A stretch of DNA of 64,000 nucleotides from CAYJPA01 sp964371945 (GCA_964371945.1 CAYJPA010000002.1:40644-104643), one strand, 5' to 3'. Positions 17,776 through 27,452 are shown, numbered from the stretch's first letter. Numbers and translations: made by a program. The notes: a model not told the origin generated them from the sequence alone.

Positions 17776-19827
17776 ATGGATTCGGTTCTCAGCAGCTATC
17801 TAGTCGGGATCGACACTGGCGGCACCTTCACCGACCTTGTCGCCTACAACCCGACTAGTGGACATATTACGACCTTCAAGACGCCCTCGGTTCCGAGCTC
17901 ACCGGGGCAGGCGCTGCTCGATGCGATCGACGGTGGTGCGATTCCCATGACCCAGATCGCCGGATTGGTGCACGGCACCACGGTCGCGACCAATGCACTG
18001 ATCGAACGCACCGGCGGACGCGTCGGCTTCTTAGTGACTGAAGGACACGAGGACATCCCCTACATCCAGCGCATCAACCGAAAAACGCTCTACGACCTTC
18101 GCTGGCAAAAACCCAAACCGCTGCTTCAGTCGCGCGCGGATAGCCTCGGAGTGCCTGAGCGGATCGGGTCCCAGGGACAAGTGATTCGCCCGCTCGACGA
18201 GGCGGCGGTTGTTCAGCTTTGCGCGAAATTGAAAGCCCATGGCGTACAGGCGGTTGCGATCTGCTTGCTCTTTGCGTACGTCAATCCAGAACATGAGATC
18301 CGGGTTAAGCAGATCGTCGAGCGTGAGCTTCCGGGCATCCCGGTCTCCGTTTCGCACGAGGTCGCTCCGATCTGGCGGGAATACGAGCGCACATCGACCA
18401 CGATCGCGGACGCTTACTTGAAACCGCTGATGCGCCGCTATGTCGACAGCCTAACCGTGGCACTTAGCGGGGCGGGATTGCGCTCATCCTGGACGATCAT
18501 GAAGTCGAACGGTGGCGCGATGCGGGCGGAAGCAGCGGCCGAAAATCCGATTCAAACGGCGCAATCCGGCCCGGCCGGCGGCATGCTTGCCGCCGCCGCG
18601 TTTGGCGTTCAGGCGGGCGAGCCGGACGTACTCACGCTCGACATGGGCGGCACCAGTGCCGACGTCGCGATCGTGATTGGTGGTCAGCAAAAGCACACCA
18701 CGGAGTACGAGATCGAATGGGGCGTTCCGGCTGCAATCCCACTGATCGATATCAAGTCGATCGGCGCAGGCGGCGGGAGCATAGCCTGGATCGACGCCGG
18801 GGGATTTTTGCGAGTCGGCCCGCGGAGCGCGGGCGCCTCACCTGGGCCCGCATGTTACGGCAAGGGGGGAATCAAACCGACTGTCACCGATGCCAATCTG
18901 GTATTAGGCCGGCTCGATCCCGGCTATTTCTTGGGCGGACGGATGTCGCTCGACATCGAGAAGGCAACGACAGCTCTGGCAACGCTTACCGGGCGAGCCA
19001 AGATGAGCGTGATCGATCTCGCGTCGTCGATTGTCGAGATCGCGAATGAGAACATGGCAAGCGCGATCAAAATGGTCTCGATCGAACGTGGATACGATCC
19101 GCGCCGGTTCGCCCTCTTCGGCTTCGGCGGCGCCGGACCGCTTCACGCCGCTGCAGTTGCCCGCGCACTTCGAATTCCTCGGGTGCTCATCCCTCTCTAC
19201 CCGGGCAATGCGTCCGCACTCGGCATGTTGATCGCGGATCTGCGCGTCGACAAAATCTGGACCCAGGCATTTAAGTCGAACACGGTCGACGCGGGCCTGG
19301 TCGAGCGGCAGTTCGGCCGTATCCGAGACGCCGCGGTCGCGGAGTTGCGCGGCGAGGGCTTTACCGGTAACCCGGAGATCACCTACTCGATCAACATGCG
19401 CTATCTCGGTCAGAACTACGAGCACGAGGTCGCAATTCCGTCTGACGCGATCACCACGGGGCATCTGCAAGCGGCTTACGATGCCTTCACCCGTGTACAC
19501 GAGGAGAAGTACGGCTACGCGATTGCGGACGAGATCATCGAGCTGGTTTCGTTTCGCGTCACCGCCTCCGGGCGCAGACCGTCGCCGCGATTGAGCGTCA
19601 CGCCGGAGCTCGCCGCTGAATCACGCCGTCCAGATCGCCAGGTTCATTTCCGTGGTCATGGATTCGTCAATGCAACGGTCTGGCGTCGCTACGCACTCGA
19701 ACCTGGAACCGAAATCGACGGTCCCTGCATCCTCGAAGAACCAGGCTCCACTACTCTTGTCGAACCTGGGATGAGCGTGTGCGTACTGCTGGATGGTCAG
19801 CTGCTCATTCGCGTCGATTCGCAATAG
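17776..19827 (+). CDS. hyuA: hydantoinase/oxoprolinase subunit A (HyuA family)
   Basis: 683 residues. ATP-dependent ring-opening subunit that acts with HyuB on hydantoins, 5-oxoproline or related cyclic amides. The actin-like ATPase start GIDTGGTFTDLV (about 10-21) is intact, as are GTTVATNALIERTG, the second phosphate loop in TLDMGGTSADVA, FGFGGAGPLHA and the C-terminal domain. The ATG at 17776 directly follows a possible GTG start; GGAG is rather far upstream. It is divergent from the sugar importer. Its natural partner gene, hyuB, lies 7.8 kb downstream beyond an array of HAF-repeat genes, although the two are usually adjacent. Substrate not determinable. Confidence 0.92.
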   Translation: MDSVLSSYLVGIDTGGTFTDLVAYNPTSGHITTFKTPSVPSSPGQALLDAIDGGAIPMTQIAGLVHGTTVATNALIERTGGRVGFLVTEGHEDIPYIQRINRKTLYDLRWQKPKPLLQSRADSLGVPERIGSQGQVIRPLDEAAVVQLCAKLKAHGVQAVAICLLFAYVNPEHEIRVKQIVERELPGIPVSVSHEVAPIWREYERTSTTIADAYLKPLMRRYVDSLTVALSGAGLRSSWTIMKSNGGAMRAEAAAENPIQTAQSGPAGGMLAAAAFGVQAGEPDVLTLDMGGTSADVAIVIGGQQKHTTEYEIEWGVPAAIPLIDIKSIGAGGGSIAWIDAGGFLRVGPRSAGASPGPACYGKGGIKPTVTDANLVLGRLDPGYFLGGRMSLDIEKATTALATLTGRAKMSVIDLASSIVEIANENMASAIKMVSIERGYDPRRFALFGFGGAGPLHAAAVARALRIPRVLIPLYPGNASALGMLIADLRVDKIWTQAFKSNTVDAGLVERQFGRIRDAAVAELRGEGFTGNPEITYSINMRYLGQNYEHEVAIPSDAITTGHLQAAYDAFTRVHEEKYGYAIADEIIELVSFRVTASGRRPSPRLSVTPELAAESRRPDRQVHFRGHGFVNATVWRRYALEPGTEIDGPCILEEPGSTTLVEPGMSVCVLLDGQLLIRVDSQ

Positions 19828-19931
19828 GACTTGATCCGCGGTTCAGAACAGGTTGAAACACTCGAATCGCGAACGATTTAACGCTCGTGCTCTCGGCTCG
19901 CGGATATGGAAGGCGCGGACTGGTGAATCAC

Positions 19932-21086
19932 CTACTGCCGCGGTTGCGCTCCCTCTGGAACGCTCAACAAATCTGCCACCATGCCAGCACCCGCGGCCTC
20001 AACCGGTGTCAGCAGCACCCCGTGAACGAACTCGTCCGAAGCGAACTTCGCGGAAGCTATGATCTGGCCGGAATCGTTGATTGCAACCGCCGAGGTCAGA
20101 TCATACCCGCTGTCGCCAGGAATGAGCTCATTCAAGTCGACGACGCTGTCCCCCTCCCACAAGACAGCGCGGTCAGCGCTCGACTCGTCACCGGCGGAGG
20201 CCGACCACCCTACGATTAGTCCCGCATCATTCAGTCCGTTCGCCGATCCATGGCCGCCTTCCTCCAGAGTCGCCAGGTATTCCGGTTCGCCGTCGATCCA
20301 GCGCACGGGATAGAAGTTGAACTCATCGTCAATGACGATTCCAACAATGGTTCCACTTTCATTGATCCGGTCCGCGACGCCTCGCCGGCCGTCTGGCGTT
20401 GCCAATTCGATGGGCTTGCCAGACTCCCAAATGACGGGGTAAGCGCCAACGCGATCTGTGACCTGGGAGTATCCCACCACCTCGCCCGCTTCATTGATAT
20501 CAGTGGCAAAGCTACTCACACCTCCGAGCGTTTCCAGATCTTGGACTTCGTCATCCTTCCACATAACGGCGTGACTCGCTGAGCTTGCCGTCTCGTCGAT
20601 TGAAGCATTACCAACTATAACTCCGGCATTGTTGTTACCCGTTGCCTCACTTCGTTCGCCACCGAGTCCAGGCAATCTGAAAGGCTTGTGATCACGCCAG
20701 ACGACGGCCCTGGTGGAGTCAAAGGTCGTATCCTCCAAGATAGTGACGTATCCGACGATTTCGTTGTTGTCATTGATTCCTTGGACCCAACTACAGTCAC
20801 TCTCCTTGCTCTCTCGCCGAACTTTCCCGTTCGTGTTTGAGAAGGACACCGACCAGAACGTTGAATCCGCAGGAAATGAGTTCGCAATCATCAATCCGCC
20901 TGCATTGATGTCCACCGGTGAGACATTGACCAGAGAGTCGAACTGTCCTTCGCCGGAGCCGACGAGCGAACCGATGTCGGTCACGGTGTATGCGGCTTCA
21001 GCCGCCCGTGCGGCGGAGCCAAACGTGCATGTTCCGAGCAGAACACAAAGAATCGTCGCAACACGGAGAATCGTTGACGTTCCCAC
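19932..21086 (-). CDS. secreted HAF-repeat protein 2
   Basis: 384 residues. Signal peptide to about residue 28 (ending SAARAAEA), then YTVTDIGSLVGSGEGQFDSL, the opening shared by all four clustered paralogues. HAF-type repeats follow: QGINDNNEIVGY, ATGNNNAGVIVGN, TDINEAGEVVGY, DRINESGTIVGI, NGLNDAGLIVGW and VAINDSGQIIAS. One contains the family signature HAVMWKDDEVQDLETLGG. The C-terminus has VVDLNELIPGDSGYDL and HGVLLTPVEA. Probably an extracellular beta-propeller of unknown role. It sits opposite in direction to hyuA and ends 105 bases from it. Confidence 0.85.
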   Translation of the reverse strand: MGTSTILRVATILCVLLGTCTFGSAARAAEAAYTVTDIGSLVGSGEGQFDSLVNVSPVDINAGGLMIANSFPADSTFWSVSFSNTNGKVRRESKESDCSWVQGINDNNEIVGYVTILEDTTFDSTRAVVWRDHKPFRLPGLGGERSEATGNNNAGVIVGNASIDETASSASHAVMWKDDEVQDLETLGGVSSFATDINEAGEVVGYSQVTDRVGAYPVIWESGKPIELATPDGRRGVADRINESGTIVGIVIDDEFNFYPVRWIDGEPEYLATLEEGGHGSANGLNDAGLIVGWSASAGDESSADRAVLWEGDSVVDLNELIPGDSGYDLTSAVAINDSGQIIASAKFASDEFVHGVLLTPVEAAGAGMVADLLSVPEGAQPRQ

Positions 21087-21284
21087 GGGCGTCGCTCCCT
21101 CGCTACGGAAAGTGAGACCTCAATTTGGAGCTTGTTGGGCTTGTATTCGATCGTATTGCGGCAAGTGCGCAAAGTCAATGCCGTCTGGCTGTGCTACGAG
21201 TTTTACGCTTCGAGCTGTCCGGTTAATCTGTCGCGTCGTGAAGGTCGCTCCCATCACGCTGTCAAACGAAGAACTACGAGGCTG

Positions 21285-21846
21285 GCCTTGATGAGTGCAC
21301 TGATCGGACGCGGGGTCACGGTAACTCAGCAAACCCAGGCAAAAGATCTGTCCTCTCTGAAAGCTGGCCGCAGCCGTGACGCGGCGGTCGCGGGAGATCA
21401 CCCAATCCATCGACGTGCGCTATCTCGGGCAGAGCTACGAGCACGAGGTCGCGATTCCATCCGATGCAATCACCGCTGGACATCTTCAGACCGCTTATGA
21501 CGCTTTCACCCGGGTGCACGAGGAGAAGTACGGCTACACGATTGCGGATGAGATCATCGAGCTCGTTTCGTTCCGCGTCACCGCGTCCGGGCACAGACCC
21601 TCGCCGCGATTGAGCGTTACCCCTGAGCGCGACAGTGACGCCCGGCGTCCGGATCGCCAGGTTCATTTCCGTGGTCATGGCTTCGTCAACGCAACGGTAT
21701 GGCGTCGCTACGCACTCGAAACTGGAACCGAAATCGACGGCCCCTGCATCCTCGAAGAACCAGGCTCCACTACTCTCGTCGAGCCAGGGATGCTAGTTCG
21801 GGTATTATCCGACGGACAGCTTCTCATCACGACGGAGATAGCTTGA
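21285..21846 (+). pseudogene. decayed second copy of the hyuA 3' end
   Basis: From about 21397 to 21843 the DNA closely matches the last 450 bases of the hyuA gene at 19376-19827, residue for residue in one frame: RYLGQSYEHEVAIPSDAIT against RYLGQNYEHEVAIPSDAIT, and long identical runs such as EEPGSTTLVEPGM. Weaker traces upstream in another frame (ALIGRG...TQAKDLSS...RSRDAAVAG, from about 21285) correspond to the ADLRVDKIWTQAFKS...IRDAAVAE part of hyuA, with a deletion and frame change between them. The rest of the gene is missing. It may be the remains of the hyuA that once paired with the downstream hyuB, or of a partial tandem duplication. Confidence 0.82.
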
Positions 21847-21871
21847 CCCTGGGAGTCGATGAGGGCCGCGA

Positions 21872-22105
21872 GTGGTTCGAGTTCTGGTCTTTAGGAACTA
21901 CAGGGTTTACATTTTCTCGGAGGTGGGTGGCAAGCATCACGAACCGCACTGCCACGTAATGTGGCCTGATGGAAGGTCTTCGGTTTCGTTGGTCGACTTT
22001 GAGATCCTTGCCGGTGGCGCGCTTCCCAGGCGAGTGATCGAGTTCCTTCGATTCCACCAGTCGGACCTGATGGAGTTTTGGCGAGTACTGCATGAGGAAA
22101 AGTGA
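21872..22105 (+). CDS. DUF4160 domain protein
   Basis: 77 residues from a GTG with GAGGG 6 bases upstream. It matches the DUF4160 pattern: a short basic start, YRVYIFSEVGGKHHEPHCHV (the conserved histidine-rich strand, about 11-30), then a strand and a helical C-terminus. Its stop overlaps or nearly overlaps the following DUF2442 gene; these two families are often found as neighbours and have been considered toxin-antitoxin-like, though no biochemical role is settled. It lies directly behind the hyuA remnant on the same strand. Confidence 0.75.
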   Translation: MVRVLVFRNYRVYIFSEVGGKHHEPHCHVMWPDGRSSVSLVDFEILAGGALPRRVIEFLRFHQSDLMEFWRVLHEEK

Positions 22106-22110
22106 TTAAA

Positions 22111-22479
22111 ATGCGTACTGAAGCGCGAGTGCTAGGGAAGTGGGCCGAGCCAGCATACAGCTCGATTCACCGTGCATTCTGCGATCGAAAAACCGATCTT
22201 GTCACAGTGGAGTTCGAAGACGGAACCAGTGTCACGTTCGATGTGATGCCTCTTCTCCCTGAGGGCTTGGACGACCTGGACCTGTGGCGAATCGCCGCCA
22301 ACGAGATGGAGATCATTGTTCCGTACGGGGAAAAATGGTTCGAGATTCCTTGGGATGTGATTCGCCGTTACACGGACCCCGAGTATGCGGGCTATTGGGA
22401 GGACCTCAGCATCGCCTATCGAGCTAATGTTGAATCCGAGGCCAACGCAGTCCGGGAATTGCCGCCGGTATTTGAATGA
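22111..22479 (+). CDS. DUF2442-like protein
   Basis: 122 residues from the ATG at 22111, with GAGGAAAA about 10 bases upstream; a GTG at 22102 overlapping the previous stop is the alternative. The strand pattern VTVEFEDGTSVTFDVMPLLPEG (about 30-51), followed by a W/E-rich strand and a helix, matches DUF2442. Longer than the usual 75-90 residues because of an acidic C-terminal helix (about 90-122). Coupled to the DUF4160 gene; probably one functional unit. Confidence 0.65.
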   Translation: MRTEARVLGKWAEPAYSSIHRAFCDRKTDLVTVEFEDGTSVTFDVMPLLPEGLDDLDLWRIAANEMEIIVPYGEKWFEIPWDVIRRYTDPEYAGYWEDLSIAYRANVESEANAVRELPPVFE

Positions 22480-22495
22480 TGATCCATTCAAGGCG

Positions 22496-23671
22496 TCAGC
22501 TATTACTAATTCGGGTCGCCCCTTCGTCGGCGCGCATGATCGAAACTAGACTTCCTGTGTTGTCTCCGCCCGCCTGCGTCAAAACGACCCCGTGCTGAAC
22601 GCCGTCCTTGATTGCCGTCGCGAGGATTTGGCCGGAGTCGTTGATCGAAACGGCATCGACCAGGTGATATCCGCTTGACGCGTCAATCAGTTCGTTGAGA
22701 TCCACCACCCCATTCTCATCCCATCGCACCGCAACGTAGCCCGCGTTGGTGCCTTCTTGCAGGTAAACCTTGCCGACAACCAGCCCTTCCCCATTGATGT
22801 CGTTCGCGACGCCGGTCACGCGCTCGGCAAAGCCCGGCAATTGCTCGAAGCTCCCGTTCGACCAGCGAAGCGGCGCCTCCGAAAACTCGAGGTAACCTCC
22901 GCCCACCGCGACTCCGTCATCGTTGATCGCAAGCGCCTCGCCGGCGACCCAGTACGTCGGTAATGCCAACTCGACGATGCTCCCGCCCTGCCATATCACC
23001 GGGCGATAGCGAACCGCGGTCTTGACGGCCGCGCCCGCGATCGTGCCGGCATTGTTGATGTCGTAGGCAATGCTGTTGTCCCCGCCGAGCGTGCCCAAGT
23101 CGAAGACCTGTCCATCCGTCCAGAGGGCCGCGTGTTGTTGCGGCTGGCCGTCGACCAGACGCGAGGTCCCGACGATTTGGCCGCTCTCGTTGATGCCGTA
23201 GGCGTAGCCGAAATCGCCTCCAAGTGACGGCAGCGCTTGCGGTTTGTCGTTGCGCCAGATCACCGCATCGCCGTCCCACATATTGTCGTCGCGCTTTGTG
23301 ACAAACCCGACCGCGTCGCCGGACGAGCTCCGGTCGGCAATCAAGCTGTAATCATTCGTGCGTCCGATCCGCCGCGGCTTGCCGTCGAGCGAACGAAAAG
23401 GCACGGACCAATTCCCTTGGAGATTCGTGAACAGGTCGCAGCAACCATCGCCAACGCCGGAGGTGGAGTTCGCCACAACGGTTCCATCGGCCGAAATGGC
23501 AGCCGGCGAGATCGACACCAGGTCGTCGTACTGACCCTCGTGCGTGCCCGCCAGCGTTCCGATGTCGACCAGGGTGTACTGGACTTCAGCGCCAGCGGGC
23601 CGCAACGTTGCCGAGAATGTGGACAGGGCAAGCAGCCCGACCAGGACGGCGCGAAACGACCAACTGCACAT
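22496..23671 (-). CDS. secreted HAF-repeat protein 3
   Basis: 391 residues from the ATG at 23671 (GGGAGG 9 bases upstream, GAGGG closer); the 411-residue reading starts earlier without such a site. Signal peptide (SFRAVLVGLLALSTFSATL, cleavage near PAGA), then YTLVDIGTLAGTHEGQYDDL. Repeats include YGINESGQIVGT, YDINNAGTIAGA, LAINDDGVAVGG, NDINGEGLVVGK and VSINDSGQILAT, with the family signature HAALWTDGQVFDLGTLGGD. The C-terminus carries HGVVLTQAGG. Same strand and close spacing as the next copy suggest tandem duplication. Confidence 0.85.
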   Translation of the reverse strand: MCSWSFRAVLVGLLALSTFSATLRPAGAEVQYTLVDIGTLAGTHEGQYDDLVSISPAAISADGTVVANSTSGVGDGCCDLFTNLQGNWSVPFRSLDGKPRRIGRTNDYSLIADRSSSGDAVGFVTKRDDNMWDGDAVIWRNDKPQALPSLGGDFGYAYGINESGQIVGTSRLVDGQPQQHAALWTDGQVFDLGTLGGDNSIAYDINNAGTIAGAAVKTAVRYRPVIWQGGSIVELALPTYWVAGEALAINDDGVAVGGGYLEFSEAPLRWSNGSFEQLPGFAERVTGVANDINGEGLVVGKVYLQEGTNAGYVAVRWDENGVVDLNELIDASSGYHLVDAVSINDSGQILATAIKDGVQHGVVLTQAGGDNTGSLVSIMRADEGATRISNS

Positions 23672-23742
23672 TGCCCTCAACCTCCCGGATCGAACCCTAC
23701 ATCCGTCGAGCATGGCACGAAGTTGGGCCACTGAGAGGATGA

Positions 23743-24825
23743 CTATTCGCCCGGATCCAAGAGAACTCCATGCTGATGTTCATCGGACGCGACGGCCGTG
23801 GCGAGGATCTGTCTGTTATCGTTGATCGCCTGACCAGATATGAGCCGGTATCCAGTGTCTGCTGGGATAAGCACGTTGAGATCGAAGACATCGCTGCCGT
23901 TCCAGAGAACGGCTGAATACGTGGTGTGGTCACCCGGCGCGTTGGCGCTCCAGCCGACCATCTGCCCGTTCTCGTTTAGGTCGATCGGAAAGGTCGAGCC
24001 GTCATTCACCAGCGACGGAACCGGCTCCATCTCGCCGTCAATCCATATGACCCCAAAGAGTTTGTGCGACTCGTCGTACATGTTCCCAGCAATGATGCCA
24101 GTATCGTTGATCATTTCCGCGGAGCCGTTCATACCGTCGGGTAGCTCGATCTCGGTCATCTCACCGTCTCGCCAAACAAACGGAACCGTTCCCTCGCGGT
24201 CGTCGACATCTGACATACCCACGATCACGCCGTCGGCGTTGATGGCAGTCGCGAAGCTATTCGTACCCCCAAGTGCTCCGAGATCGACGATCGTATCGTT
24301 CTCCCAGAGAACGGCGTGACGCGCTCCGCCGGGAGAAACATATGCGTTACCCACGATCTGTCCGTTGTCGTTGATGCCGGCCGCGAATGCTTCCCCCTCA
24401 GACAAGCGGGGAAGATCGATAGGTTTTCGCTTTCGCCAGACCGTAGGAATCGTTGACTGATAACTTTGATCGTCTAGCGATGTGCGGTATCCGACGATGT
24501 CGCTCTCCTCGTTCATTGCGACCATGAAGGTGAACTCTTTTTGACTGCCGAGTCGCTTGACCACACCATCGATGGAGGTAAATGGCGCCGCGAAGAAGCC
24601 TCCCATTTCCGTGGTGGAGTTCGAAAGAATTACAGCGTCATTGTTGATGGCGCAGGCGGAGACCTTCGTCAGCACGTCAAACTTTTCGTTGCCGGTTCCC
24701 ACCAGCCAACCGATGTCGGTGACCGAGTACGCGACGGAGGCCGCGTGAACCGAGCTCAAGTGCGCCAAACCGGAGAAAGCAAGCAAGGCGAGAAACGAGA
24801 GTCGAAGGACGATTCGCTTGCGCAC
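23743..24825 (-). CDS. secreted HAF-repeat protein 4
   Basis: 360 residues from a GTG with GGGAGAG 6 bases upstream. Signal peptide (LRLSFLALLAFSGLAHLSS, cleavage near VHAA), then YSVTDIGWLVGTGNEKFDVL. Repeats: CAINNDAVILSN, VAMNEESDIVGY, AGINDNGQIVGN, TAINADGVIVGM, EMINDTGIIAGN, IDLNENGQMVGW and QAINDNRQILAT, with signature HAVLWENDTIVDLGALGG. Ends HGVLLDPGE, shorter than its siblings, which carry a further tail. Begins 303 bases after the end of copy 5. Confidence 0.85.
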   Translation of the reverse strand: MRKRIVLRLSFLALLAFSGLAHLSSVHAASVAYSVTDIGWLVGTGNEKFDVLTKVSACAINNDAVILSNSTTEMGGFFAAPFTSIDGVVKRLGSQKEFTFMVAMNEESDIVGYRTSLDDQSYQSTIPTVWRKRKPIDLPRLSEGEAFAAGINDNGQIVGNAYVSPGGARHAVLWENDTIVDLGALGGTNSFATAINADGVIVGMSDVDDREGTVPFVWRDGEMTEIELPDGMNGSAEMINDTGIIAGNMYDESHKLFGVIWIDGEMEPVPSLVNDGSTFPIDLNENGQMVGWSANAPGDHTTYSAVLWNGSDVFDLNVLIPADTGYRLISGQAINDNRQILATAVASDEHQHGVLLDPGE

Positions 24826-25129
24826 GGAGAGCTCTCCCTTCGTCAGCGATTGTTCCGTTCGAGGGCGAGTTGCTCGTTTTGACCAATTTTGCCCGGTTCA
24901 ACGTCACCACCTGTGGGTGAAATTGGGATCAGCGCCACGAAAGCGAAGCTGGTCAAGTCGCCGGCGGATCAGCCGGTCGGACTCGGCATAACGCGGTGGG
25001 TGCCACACGATTCGTGAGCGGCGGAACGTCGGGAATCGGGTCCCTCGTCGATCCTGAAGCGGTCAAGATCACCGACTCTCTTCAAGTCGCGTATCGCGGC
25101 CGTGCGTCACGGCGGGAAGTCGCCCGACT
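24826..25129. other. intergenic segment between HAF-repeat genes 4 and 5
   Basis: 304 bases. On the plus strand about 25000-25132 is open and ends VDPEAVKITDSLQVAYRG...REVARL before TAG. It has codon-like composition but no start and no family I can recognise; it could be the tail of a lost gene. I see no promoter or hairpin that stands out. Confidence 0.35.
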
Positions 25130-26275
25130 CTAGCCACGGCTCCTGATCGCGGTCCTGGATACCACCGCGATCGCCACGAGCCCGGTCTTCGCCGAGGCAT
25201 CGACAGGGTCCAGCAGCAGGCCATGCTGAAAGCCGTCATCCCCGGTCGATATCGCCAAAATCTGTCCCGAATCGTTGATCGCCTGCGCTCGAAGTACGAG
25301 CCACCCGCTGTCGACCGGAATCAGTGTATTCAGATCCACAACGGTGTCTGCATCCCAGAACACGCCGACATCCGCTCCGGAGTCCGATCGCGCCCATCCA
25401 ACCACGATCCCGGCAGAATTGATGTCCACCGCCAGACTTGTGCCGCCATCGATCAAAGGTGGAAGCATCTCAAGCTTTTTATCGGTCCAGCGGACGGCAA
25501 AAAAGTTGAACGATTCGTCGAAGGCGTTGCCCGCGATCGTTCCGCTGTTGTTGATCGCTTCGGCGCCTCCTCTCAACCCGTCCGGCACTTCGAGCTCTTC
25601 GATCGAGCCGTCCTCCCAAACGACTGGACGGCCGCCCGCTCGATCGCTTACAAGAGACATTCCAACGATCAGGCCCTCGTCATTCAGATCAAACGCACGG
25701 CTATCTTTTCCACCCAATGTTCCCAAGTCGGTGGGAGCGTCGCCATGCCAGATCACCGCATGCTTCGGAGAATCGGTCCCCGGTGCGGACGACGAGGTTC
25801 CCGCGATGTCTCCATCCTCGTTGATTGCGTTAGCGAGACTGTAGTCACCGTCAAGCGCTGGTAACTTGACCAGGTGGCGTTCTCTCCAAACTACCGCCTG
25901 CAGATGCTCGTATCCGCTGTCGTCCAGCGTCGTCACAAAGCCCACGATTTCGCCAGCCTCATTAAGATCGTAGGCAAAGCTGAACGACTTCTCCTGGCCC
26001 AGTTTGCGAGCTTTCCCATCAATGTTGGTAAACGCGATGCTCCAGAAGGTGTCATCGCCAGCGGCGGCATTGGCGACTATGTCGCCTTCTTCATTGACCT
26101 TGGCCGGGGTAACAGCTGTGAGCGAATCGTATTGACCATCCGCGGTTCCGACGAGACTTCCGATGTCAGTCACCGTGTAGCTGGCTTCGCTGGCGGCTAC
26201 CTGCATACGACCGAAACTAAGCACTAACAGAAGCACACTCACCGCGGAAAGCCGGATCGCAGTGTTCCATGTCAT
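25130..26275 (-). CDS. secreted HAF-repeat protein 5
   Basis: 381 residues from the ATG at 26275 (GGGGGAA 7 bases upstream). Signal peptide (LSAVSVLLLVLSFGRM, cleavage near VAASEA), then YTVTDIGSLVGTADGQYDSL, almost the same as copy 2. Repeats: YDLNEAGEIVGF, NAINEDGDIAGT, FDLNDEGLIVGM, EAINNSGTIAGN, VDINSAGIVVGW and QAINDSGQILAI, with signature HAVIWHGDAPTDLGTLGGKD. C-terminus HGLLLDPVDASAKTGLVAI. The closest relative within the window appears to be copy 2. Confidence 0.85.
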   Translation of the reverse strand: MTWNTAIRLSAVSVLLLVLSFGRMQVAASEASYTVTDIGSLVGTADGQYDSLTAVTPAKVNEEGDIVANAAAGDDTFWSIAFTNIDGKARKLGQEKSFSFAYDLNEAGEIVGFVTTLDDSGYEHLQAVVWRERHLVKLPALDGDYSLANAINEDGDIAGTSSSAPGTDSPKHAVIWHGDAPTDLGTLGGKDSRAFDLNDEGLIVGMSLVSDRAGGRPVVWEDGSIEELEVPDGLRGGAEAINNSGTIAGNAFDESFNFFAVRWTDKKLEMLPPLIDGGTSLAVDINSAGIVVGWARSDSGADVGVFWDADTVVDLNTLIPVDSGWLVLRAQAINDSGQILAISTGDDGFQHGLLLDPVDASAKTGLVAIAVVSRTAIRSRG

Positions 26276-26491
26276 GTCCAGATTCCCCCTTTCGAAAAGA
26301 ACAACGATCATTTCGAACGTCAAGTGGCGTAGAATCTATCTTAGGTCGCATGACTTGACCGGTCAATGAGCGAATTTCTGACTGCGAAAACATTGCGAGA
26401 TCCCGGGGATGCGGGGCGCTGAGACTGCTTGCTTCCGAGCGCAACCGCGATCGATTCCTCTTCGCCCGGGGGCCTGATTGGAAAGATCCAG

Positions 26492-27452
26492 ATGATTCCC
26501 TTTTTCGTACTCGATCTCTCGCCGATTCCCGCGGGGCCAAACCGCGTCCGGCACGCTCCGGAATACCTTGTCGCTCGCACAGCACGCCGAGACGCTCGGA
26601 TACAAGCGTTACTGGCTCGCGGAGCACCATAACATGACCGGCATTGCCAGCGCGGCTACCGCGGTTGTGATCGGCCATGTCGCCGGCGGAACGAAGACGA
26701 TCCGGGTCGGCTCCGGCGGCATAATGTCGCCAAACCACTCGCCGTTGGTGATCGCCGAGCAGTTCGGCACGTTGGCGTCGCTCTATCCAGATCGAATTGA
26801 TCTGGGGCTCGGCCGGGCGCCCGGCACGGATCAGATGACCGCGCGAGCGTTGCGCCGCGATCTCCAATCAAGCTCCGAGCAGTTTCCCCATGATGTGCTC
26901 GAACTGCAGCACTACTTCGAGGAACCCGTGCTAGGGCAGGCCGTTCGCGCCGTACCGGGAGCCGGACTGAAGGTGCCACTCTGGATCCTGGGATCGAGTC
27001 TCTTCGGTGCGCAACTGGCAGCACATTACGGCCTGCCGTTCGCATTCGCATCGCACTTCGCGCCGGATCACATGGTTCAGGCGATGTCGATGTATCGCGA
27101 GCGTTTCTAGCCGTCAGCTCAACTCGACCAGCCATACGGCATGTTGACGACCAATGTGATCGCCGCGGAAACCGACCGCGAAGCGCTCCGGCTGTTCAGT
27201 TCGCAGCAGCAATCGTTCACCAATCCGCAGCGCGGCATGCCCGGCCCGCTATTGCCGCCGATCGACGATATCGACGCGTTCTGGACACCGACGGAACGAT
27301 TGCTCTCAATCCAAACTCTGCGTTACAGCCACGTTGGATCACCGGAGACCGTTGAGCGAGGGTTGCGGGAGCTCATCGACGCTTATCGGCCGGATGAACT
27401 GATGATCACCGGCCACGTCTACGATCATGATGCCCGTTTGCGTTCATTTTAG
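26492..27452 (+). pseudogene. LLM-class flavin monooxygenase (MsnO8-like), frameshifted and stopped
   Basis: The ATG at 26492 begins MIPFFVLDLSPIPAG, the normal opening of this luciferase-like subfamily. Between about 26535 and 26550 the frame moves by one base; the family sequence resumes as SGTLRNTLSLAQHAETLGYKRYW and continues through EHHNMTGIASAATAVVIGHVA, PNHSPLVIAEQFGTLA and PDRIDLGLGRAPGTDQ. At 27108-27110 an in-frame TAG replaces the residue before PSAQLDQPYGML, where relatives carry Gln or similar (CAG to TAG fits). The rest reads on to 27452. Two separate lesions make a functional protein unlikely. Confidence 0.85.
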
